Source of the DNA: Papaver somniferum
Lineage: Eukaryota; Streptophyta; Magnoliopsida; Ranunculales; Papaveraceae
Reading direction: 5' to 3'
Assembly (NCBI RefSeq): GCF_003573695.1
Contig: NC_039358.1
Span: 191,184,418-191,248,417 of the forward strand
DNA: 64,000 bases
The first letter of the stretch is position 1. Every line of letters starts with the position of its first letter. A program made the translations under genes and the position numbers. The notes below the pieces were generated by a model that saw only the letters and a program-made list of their open reading frames with translations, had not been told where the DNA came from and ran no database searches. Below, one piece after another: positions 56,533 to 64,000 of this stretch.

Positions 56533-58318
56533 GTCAATTTTAGTGACAAAACTATCAATACATATGGAATACAAAAAATAAATAAATTAACTTTTGTAGC
56601 TCCTATTCCATACGCCTAATCTTCAACATTACTCGAAATCTTCGTCACTTCCAAGTACTCCAATGATCTCAAAGGTTGTAAGTTTAGCATCATCGTTGTT
56701 GAAAATCCGTAGCTATAACAATGAGAAAAATTAGTTCTCAATCATTGTTATACAGTGTCATAGTTTCATTATACAGCGTCAAAGTTCAATTGTATCACAA
56801 CTTCAGCAACAATACTATGGTGATATGTATCACTCCCCCTTAGTCAATACTCCATCTCACATGGAAACCACTCTCCCTTACATAATGATCCGGAAACCAT
56901 ATGTATTTGTAGTGTGAACTACATATTAATTCTCCCCCTTTTTGTCAATAACATTGGCAAAGGTACAAGAACGGGATCCTAATGAAATTTCCAAAAGAGA
57001 CATTTCTTGATCAAAAGAAAGCAAAAAATATATCATCTTATTTAGATGCAATCATAAAGCCGAAACTAAATGCATTCATCAAGGAGTTTGTAAAGATACA
57101 AGATAACCCCTATAATATTCCACAGTCGCACTCCCCACAAAGATTTGGCAATTAAGCACAAATTCAATTAAGAACTCTCCCCCATAAAATGTCATTCCCG
57201 AAAGAACAACATGAGCGACCTTAATTTCGAAAGAAAAGAAGGATTTCTTTGGACATAACAAATCACATACAAGTATGAATTTGAATCCAAAATATTCAAT
57301 TAAACTAACCACAAGAGAACCCATGATTAATTTAATCGAAAAATGCTCAAACATAAGTGAACTTATGGAGACTCAAAAATATACAATTAGATTAATCACA
57401 AGAGAACCCATAATTAATCTAATTGAAATACACAATCAAACTAATCACAAAAGTAATCAATTTAATTAGTCATGCTCATCATAAGAAAACTTACGGAGCA
57501 ACAACTAAATAACCAAACAAAATGATTAATTTAGTTGAAAATGCTCGACATAAAGTACCTCATGGAACAACAACATAGCTAATCATAAAAATAATCAACT
57601 TGGTCGTTTAATGCTCAACATAAGACACTTTATGAAGCCTCACAGTAATACATAAAATATAGATCAGGGAAGATCAATACTGCGGAATACACAAGGATTC
57701 ATTCTATTTTCCATTACTATTCGCATAACGACATTCAATAGACATAATCCTTGCAAACAAAAGATTTTAACCTATCTTCCATCAATAATTGACATAATAG
57801 GCTTAACTTTTGTATTTGTCAAAAGTCTATTCATTCTTTTATCAATACATGCATATCGACATACGAAAGACTTCACTTTTGACAAGGTATGGGACAATCA
57901 AAGTTCGCGGACGTAAACACACATATCCCATAACAATATTGCAATATATAAAACCATAAATATTAATACTGCAAAAATCATCTTCCAAAAAATTTAGAGT
58001 TTAAACCAATAAATCTAAAAACAAGAAGATGAAAACGTTGGACATAGCTTTGTGTAATCACAATAATGGCTATTCCAAACTCTAGTTATTCTTCTAACAA
58101 AACAAGAAAAATAGAAGATTTATTAGGAAAAATAAAGGAGAAAATCAAAGTTCGTTGAGAACCTCATATCTTTCAATGAATCCGTCAAAGAAGGTATCAC
58201 TGATTTCCTTTATTCTCTTTACTGTAGACACACCATGTTCATGAGTTAGAATACTAACTTTGCAATCAACAACCCGAGCAAGCTGTTTAGCCTTGGCGCA
58301 GTCCATGATGAGCTTCTT
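56533..58318. other. Non-coding 3' interior of the SIRE-like element
   Basis: AT-rich, with repeated words AGAGAACCCATAATTAATC and CTCAACATAAG...CTTATGGA over 57290-57650 forming loose repeats. No coding domain. In autonomous relatives this interval would hold pol and sometimes an envelope-like ORF. Confidence 0.55.
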
Positions 58319-58555
58319 TTAATTCCGTATCAGAATATTCTGATTAGCAAGGATTCTGGCCTGACCATCCAAGAGTTGGTTTATTTGCAGTTGAAGATTT
58401 GCAAACTCGACCTTTGAATCGTTCTGAATACGAATTAAATCCTTGACAGAATCATCAATCCAAGAGTTGTGATCCTTAATTTCAAGCATCTTCTTTAGAA
58501 CCAGCTCTTGAATTGACTCACGTCCTTGAGCGTCTTCCTCCATATCAAGATGCAC
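58319..58555 (-). CDS. Small coiled-coil ORF in the SIRE-like element
   Basis: 78 codons with a real ATG (58555). The sequence is amphipathic-helix-like (ESIQELVLKKMLEIKDH, VEFANLQLQINQLLDGQARI) with no Cys or aromatic core. It follows the gag-like gene on the same strand by about 275 bp. Its role is unknown; it may be a leftover of a larger downstream ORF. Confidence 0.4.
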   Translation of the reverse strand: MHLDMEEDAQGRESIQELVLKKMLEIKDHNSWIDDSVKDLIRIQNDSKVEFANLQLQINQLLDGQARILANQNILIRN

Positions 58556-58830
58556 AATCTCTTAAGATTTTGCAGAGTTATCCATATAATTTTTGTTAGG
58601 GATGGAAAGACACAATATAGAGTAATATATATGTGTATGTAAACAGGAGAAGGAAACTCTTGTTTTTGGAAACCCTAAGAACTCTCAAGAGGAGGTCGAG
58701 GACGTTTGTGGACCGTCAGCACACAAGAAAAAAAAAACTCGAACTAAAATAATATATAACATACTTGAGTGTTTCTCAATAAATTTCCTTGTACCTCTCA
58801 AGTTAGAAACAAGGAAAAGAATACCTGGAG

Positions 58831-60045
58831 TCAGGTGGTAGAGTGGAAACTAATCCCACTGTGATCATCGAGAAAGGAGTTGTATATATCATCTGACAGT
58901 TTGATCTTCGTGTTCTTCGCCTTTCTTCGGTTGACTTTCATCCCAGAAGAGTAAGACACGGTGTGTTTATCATATCCGTCAGAAGGCTTTCTCTGAGGAC
59001 TAAATCTAGGACCTCTTGCAACTGGTTCAAGAGGATCAGGATAGAGAGGGATCCATCTTCTAGACTTAGATTTACCAGAAACAGTCTTATAAACACAGTG
59101 AATGCTTTTATCAGCAGCACAAGAATTTATACCACTAGAATGCATTAGAACCCTATGATGATTTCTATGAAAGATATCATATTTATAAGGTTTCTGGTTT
59201 TCTGTGGTCATGCGATTCACTGTAGTAATCGACCGACTATTTGTTCCATTGACAGTGGAGAGAAGCAAATTATGAAGTTTAGAAATTTGTTTCCTTCTGG
59301 CAAAACAATGGATAGCATAGTGATTCTTTTTCCCACAGAATATACAGGTTCGTGGAGGAGAGGTAGTAAACGACACCTGTTTTAACTTCATAGCCATATG
59401 AGAAGACTGAAAGTTATGTAAGCCTTTCTTGACACAACCTTCTTCTGGAAGATCCTTCATGTACTGCAATCCATGAGAATTAGTTTGTACAGAAGAGTTT
59501 CTCCTTAAAACAGAGTTTTCCTTTTCCAAGAATCTGCATTGTTCATCGGCTAGAGTAAGGGATGCTTCCAGTTTCTCTTTTTCTACACGAAACCTGTTAA
59601 TCTCTGATGATTGCGTCTCGATCAAACGTATCTCTCTATCTGAGTCTTCCTTAACAATATCCTCAAGAACGCTAATCTTTTCATGCTATAGAGTAGTTTC
59701 TTGGAGAAGTTTTTCAATATTCTTAGAGAAGGACTCAATGATGCTATAGAGTTCATGTTCTCGATCAAGAGACTTTTCAAATTCATCAATAAGCTGATCA
59801 TGATCCTGAAAATCAATGATCTCAGTAGAATTTTTTGAAATTCGGGTGAGCTTCATTTCAGCTTTTTCCATAGTGCCCAATATCGAATTGTTGACACAAG
59901 ATGGAACAATCTTCTTACCTCGGGATTCGGAAGAATCAGCTAAGGAGTAATCCTTTGAGGTATTCCCAAGACATTTGGCATAGTTAAAAGATTTATAAGA
60001 CATCTTAGTATGTGTATATGTCAGAGATTCTATCTTCAGACTCAT
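58831..60045 (-). pseudogene. gag: Gag-like protein with coiled coil and CCHC knuckle, one in-frame stop
   Basis: One minus-strand frame from ATG 60045 to 58831 (405 codons) contains a single TAG at 59686-59688; sequence after it (HEKISVLEDIVKEDSDREIR) continues the same heptad-rich style. The N-terminal part is Ser/Lys-rich. A long coiled coil follows (residues about 85-190: DHDQLIDEFEKSLDREHEL, EINRFRVEKEKLEASLTLAD). Then the zinc knuckle CIFCGKKNHYAIHC (C-x2-C-x4-H-x4-C) and a basic tail. It would bind the element RNA in capsids. The usual UBN2 capsid domain is not recognisable, so this is the nucleocapsid half of gag. It begins about 45 bases after the PBS. Confidence 0.7.
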
Positions 60046-60090
60046 ATTGCCACAAACACATACTTGTAAGGTCTTTTAAACGTGTTTGCC

Positions 60091-60103
60091 TGCTCTGATA
60101 CCA
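60091..60103 (-). other. Primer binding site of the SIRE-like element
   Basis: Minus strand TGGTATCAGAGCA, two bases from the LTR end, complementary to initiator tRNA-Met. It defines the element as Copia-type and minus-oriented. Confidence 0.9.
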
Positions 60104-60105
60104 AT

Positions 60106-62479
60106 TGAAAAAGCGGGGGTACAACAACCACACCCAATATTTCGCTTAGCAATCTGTATGGACAAACTCCAATATACTTTCTAGAGAATCAACTAGACAT
60201 TCAGACTCAATCTAGATAAAAATTATATCAAAGAGTTTATATCTCAATCTCTCGATTTGATATATACTCAAGAAAATAGAAATCTGCGAGTCTTTATCAA
60301 ATACTAGAGAGATAACTTGGATGGTACCAAAGACCAATATCCAAGTGTCAATCAATTTAAATCAACAACCAAAAGGTCGGATATTCTAATTGATTGAACA
60401 ACGCACAACCTGCGATATTTCAATTATATAACAAAATATAATGCGGAAAATAAATAACACAGACACCAGAATTTTGTTAACGAGGAAACTGCAAATGCAG
60501 AAAAACCCCGGGACCTAGTCCAGATTGAACGCACACTGTATTAAGTCGCTACAGACACTAGCCTACTCCAAATTAACTTCGATCTAGACTGTAGTTGAAC
60601 CCCAACCAATCTCACACTGATCCAAGGTACAATTATGCTCCTACGTCTCTGATCCCAGCAGGATACTATGCACTTGATTCCCTTAGTTGATCTCACCCTC
60701 AACTAAGAGTTGCTACGACTAAAGTCGAAGACGTTAATAAATTTGTATCACACAGAAAAGTCTACGTAATAGATAAATCGGTCTCCCACGAATATACCTA
60801 CGAGTTTTGTTCCGTATTTTGATAAATCAAGGTGAACAAGGACCAATTGATAAACCGGACTTATATTCCCGAAGAACAGCCTAGTATTATCAATCACCTC
60901 ACAATAATCTTAATCGACGTAGCAAAAAAAGATATTGTAGAATCACAAACGATGAGACGAAGTGTTTGTGATTACATTTATATCTTGCCTATCGGAGATA
61001 TCAATATGAAGCCAATTATTACAATTGTACTCGTACGATAGAAACAACAAGATCAGATCACACAACTACGAGAAAGTAGTATCGGCCTGGCTTCACAATC
61101 CCAATGAAGTCTTTAAGTTGTTAACCTGGTTTAGAAGAAGAAACCAAAGGTTAAAGGAGAATCGACTCTAGCATAACACAACTAGTATCACACAAAAGGT
61201 GTGGGGATTTGGTTTCCCAGTTGCTAGAGTTCTCCCTTATATAGTCTTTCAAATCAGGTTTTGCAATCAATGTTAGCTTGGTAACAAAGCATTCAATATT
61301 CACTGTTAGATGAAAACCTGATTAGATTCAAGCTAATATCTTTCAACAGTTAGATCGAAAACTAGCTTGTGACACACAAATGAAATGCACGTTTCTAGGT
61401 TTGTGTATCCGTACCCAAACTTGTACATTTGTTGGTTCAACAATAGTCAACCAAATGGTTAGCCATATGATCACTTTCATATCAACCATATTCTTCTTCA
61501 CCATAACTAGTTCAAGTGACTCAAATGAACTAGTTAGAGAGTTGTTCAATTGCAAAGAAATCTTATATAACTACACAAGACACAATCGAAGAAAAAATAA
61601 TTTGATTCACTCGAATCGGTTCATGAACTATATATCCACGGTTTGCAATTTGCATTCCTTAGTTTATATAAGAATAAGTTCACAAACATCATTTTTAGAT
61701 ATAACCTACTCAAGTTCTCGGACTGGGTTCGCGGACTTAAGTTCCCGGACGGAGTTCACAAACTCCAGCAGAATTTCTCGGGACGAGAACTTCCGCCAGT
61801 TCGTGGACTGAGTTCGCGGACTTGGCTCACGCCACCATGCCGGTTCTCTTGATCAAAAAAGTTCGAAAACTTTTGTTCAAGGAATAAGTACTTATACATA
61901 TATGTGTTTCCACAACAATGCTTAGATCCTCCAATGGTTATATAATCTAAACTCTCGTTTCAATCATTGAAACATTCTTAGAGGACGTTGATATTCTATA
62001 GTTGTTATTCACAAACTATTTTTCGTTAAAGTAAGCAATTTTCAAAGTGATTGAAACTTGTCATGATTTTCGTCACTAGGTAAAGATGAACTTGGCTAAA
62101 GCGAAAGCTTACCAACACATATTTCGAGAAATAGATAGGCGAGATAAACTCGTCTCGAAATAGCAAATTTGTATAATCTAAGTCTATATATCAAAACAAC
62201 TTTTGTCTCAAGATAGGAGATAAATAGACTTTTGAGTAATGGATAAGTTCAAGTCTCCACATACCTTTTAGTCGATGAAGATCCACCGGTTCCTTGAGTA
62301 GTCCCTCGTCTTGTATGATGATTGTCATGGAGTTTGTGAGCTCAACTACACTTTCTATCCTAGTCCGAGACCTTAGCTATAGTAGACTAGAAATCAAGAT
62401 TTATAGTTTTAATCACTAACATTGAAAAACATGCTTGAGATAGCAACGCATGTGAGTTCGACCGAGCAATGCTCTAACA
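60106..62479 (-). repeat. 5' LTR of the SIRE-like element
   Basis: 2,374 bp, closely matching 54148-56520. GTTCGCGGACT boxes lie at about 61710-61835. Ends CTCTAACA at the TCGTT target copy. Confidence 0.9.
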
Positions 62480-62553
62480 TCGTTAATACATAAGTCTTTT
62501 GTGTGACGACTCTTTAGTACATAGTTGGTCTAACTTAGATCTTACTAAACAAA

Positions 62554-63086
62554 TTACATGTTATTCATTTTCCTGGTGCGAGATTCGACTACCATTGCGG
62601 CTTCGATATGATAAAACGACTCTCCTCTCCATTTGGTATATGCATCCTGGGCCACACGCCTATCCCCGTTGTGCCTAGCGAGAAACTCGTTGTACTTGGT
62701 GCACAATTTCATAACGTGAATCTTACTATCACGAATGTGGGACGGTTCATATGCATAGCATAGTTTCTTGTTGTAATTAACGAAAGGACTCCAACCAACT
62801 TGACTCCAAAATATACTCTCATGTTGATGTTCTTTGGAAACATCTTTGACGATGTAATAATTTTTAACCCATTCGGTCTCTTCCTCGACTTGCTTGAATA
62901 CTTCCCGGAGATGGGATTGTTCTTCGCCTCGTTTTTTGGCCTCGCGCATCTCTTTTTCTTCCTTCGTAGGATATGATGATGGAGTGAATGGTTTTTTAGT
63001 AGGTCACATGCTTCTTTTACGTATCTCTTCTCCCATTGCCAATATTGATTTGGTTGGTCGCTTACATCTTCTAAGTATGTTTTCAA
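62554..63086 (-). pseudogene. Uncharacterised hydrophilic protein gene of the PMD/hairpin region, frameshifted
   Basis: Minus strand: LKTYLEDVSDQPNQYWQWEK, RYVKEACDLLK, then after a one-base shift in an A-run near 62990 the other frame continues KPFTPSSYPTKEEKEMREAK, a charged helix (LREVFKQVEEETEWVKNYY), then IFWSQVGWSPFVNYNKKLCY, VMKLCTKYNEFLARHNGDRR and TRKMNNM, ending TAA at 62554. There is no ATG at the beginning, so a 5' exon is probably upstream beyond 63100. I do not recognise the family. Its 3' end lies next to the words CGACTCTTTAGTACATAG, which also occur just before the 3' end of the 53.4-kb gene, so the two minus-strand genes sit in equivalent positions relative to hairpin units. 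Confidence 0.5.
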
Positions 63087-63229
63087 TTGAATTGCTAGTT
63101 GATAATGGACTTGTCATTGCAAAAATGATTTACCTTGGTTATTTTCAGTTGAATTTGCCAGGGGATGATTAAAGCATTATATATAAAATATCCCAACAAC
63201 TATTTTCTTGGAAAAAGTGTATTTAGAAA

Positions 63230-63770
63230 GAGCCGTTGAAGATATTCAAGGCCGGAGTCGTTACGCAATATGATCAAAACATTAACGACCCCAGTTGTAT
63301 CGAATGCAATTGTAGAGTCGTCAATGATATGTGTATGCACAATAACGACCCATGTTATAAAAACTTCCAGGAGACCACCAAATATTCTACTTCAGAGTCG
63401 TTAGCTTAATAGGTAGGGATAATAACGACTGTTAGTAAACTAATAATGTGGCTAAGAGTCATTACGGGGTAAGAATAAACTAATAACGACCCCAAGTGTC
63501 TAAAACATCCAGGAGAAATCTAGTATGCACATTTAGAGTCGTCAAGTATATTCGTAGGTATAATAACGACCCTAATTTTTAAAAATAACGACTTAAAGTC
63601 GTTACTCTTTATGAATAGTCCGATAACGACCCAAAAGGAGAAAAAAACATCCAGGAGATCAACAATTACAACTCCTTTAGAGTCGTATAGGATTACTAGC
63701 TTTTGTGTAACGACTCAGAAAAAGAAACTGTTGGTAGTTTGAGTTGTTAGGGTTTATTAACTTTAGGGTA
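63230..63770. repeat. Second TCGTTA/TAACGA hairpin array
   Basis: GAGTCGTTA/GAGTCGTCA boxes near 63257, 63317, 63397, 63535, 63597 and 63680 alternate with AACGACCC/AACGACT boxes near 63286, 63345, 63422, 63486, 63565 and 63624. The spacer words CATCCAGGAGA and CTTCCAGGAGA are shared with the 52.8-kb array, showing common origin. It separates the 62.55-kb gene from the partial gene at the right edge. Confidence 0.85.
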
Positions 63771-63949
63771 ATGACTTTTGTTAAAAAAATTAAATAAAGA
63801 CAACACAAATGAAAAACATTCTTGCCGAAAGATAAAACACATTGTATTCATTAAGCATTCTTCAAAATAATATTCATGTTCCAGATACAACCATCTTCAT
63901 AGATTATGCTTCAAAATACAAAGCACAAAATAAACAACTCCTCTCACGA

Positions 63950-64000
63950 TTATTCACCCATGTCAACATAATCCAGCATTGGGTCCAAAGCATTCGACAA
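63950..64000 (-). CDS. C-terminal end of a minus-strand gene, partial
   Basis: From the right edge the minus strand reads LSNALDPMLDYVDMGE followed by TAA at 63950-63952, with an AT-rich 3' region after it. Only 16 codons are visible. The spacing from the hairpin array matches the pattern gene, array, gene seen twice to the left, so it may be another gene of the same element. Function cannot be told. Confidence 0.3.
   Translation of the reverse strand: MSNALDPMLDYVDMGE

Larger units (their letters stand above)
54148..62479 (-). mobile_element. Copia-type (SIRE-like) non-autonomous LTR element, minus orientation
   Basis: Direct repeats 54148-56520 and 60106-62479 (about 2.37 kb) start TGAAAAAGCGGGGG and end GCAATGCTCTAACA, with target duplication TCGTT (54143-54147, 62480-62484). 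Inside the right LTR the minus strand reads TGGTATCAGAGCA (initiator-Met PBS); inside the left LTR it reads AAAGGGGGAGAT (polypurine tract). Transcription is thus right to left. The interior has a gag-like gene with a CCHC knuckle and a coiled-coil ORF but no protease, integrase or reverse transcriptase. Very long LTRs, Met PBS and coiled-coil gag suggest the SIRE/Maximus lineage. LTRs differ at scattered positions and small indels (for example six bases near 62000), so it is not recent. It split a hairpin repeat of the PMD array. Confidence 0.9.

Overview
The window looks like intergenic heterochromatin from a large, repeat-rich flowering-plant genome, probably a eudicot. It is AT-rich, uses plant-type GT-AG introns, and is packed with plant transposon families: Ty1/Copia, SIRE-like and Ty3/Gypsy-like LTR elements, L1-type LINEs with a plant RNase H tail, CACTA/En-Spm tnp2, a Helitron end, a MITE, and a 5S-rRNA-bearing Cassandra-like fragment. 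I lean weakly towards Papaveraceae/Ranunculales from general impression only; nothing here proves the species. I see no convincing intact host gene. Almost every coding region is mobile-element derived or broken.

Layout. 1-0.45 kb: minus-strand exon of a transposon-type protein. 2.05-2.9 kb: minus-strand acidic protein pseudogene with an internal duplication. 3.8-5.25 kb: Myb/SANT-like (Harbinger-type) pseudogene and a LINE tail. 6.1-8.03 kb: broken CACTA transposase, interrupted by a Gypsy-like LTR (8.03-9.44 kb) with a PBS and one leader ORF to 11.24 kb. 12.86-13.68 kb: an array of about 19 palindromic TGCATAAC-type boxes spaced about 31 bp. 14.45-19.17 kb: a young Copia element with identical 208-bp LTRs and a CCATG target duplication. 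22.3-23.05 kb: first exon and intron of a gene family rich in TCGTTA/TAACGA boxes, cut by a 5'-truncated minus-strand LINE (23.08-26.02 kb). 29.05-35.67 kb: non-autonomous LTR element (LARD) with 440-bp LTRs. 36.8-39.7 kb: exon-like fragments ending at a Helitron-type 3' hairpin and CTAG, with a MITE inside. 40.3 kb: 5S/Cassandra-like relic. 42.1-44.8 kb: complex satellite-like, probably LTR-derived DNA. 45.48-48.93 kb: plus-strand L1 LINE with a 14-bp target duplication.

49.9-64 kb is the most interesting part. A four-exon plant-mobile-domain (PMD) gene carries three in-frame stops and is followed by an alternating inverted-repeat array (GAGTCGTTA...TAACGACYC, about 80 bp per hairpin, 160 bp per full unit). 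Two minus-strand genes and a third truncated one come next. A minus-strand SIRE/Copia-like LARD (54.15-62.48 kb, LTRs of about 2.37 kb) sits exactly inside one hairpin unit, with target duplication TCGTT. Because the same box family occurs around the exon at 22.3 kb, and that exon would splice in phase onto the PMD exon at 49.88 kb, I propose a multi-gene, hairpin-array-bearing PMD element family. This is inference and needs genome-wide copies to confirm.

The parts do not form a host pathway. They record nested insertion: PMD/hairpin and CACTA layers are old and decayed, LINEs and LARDs are intermediate, and the 14.45-kb Copia element is the youngest.
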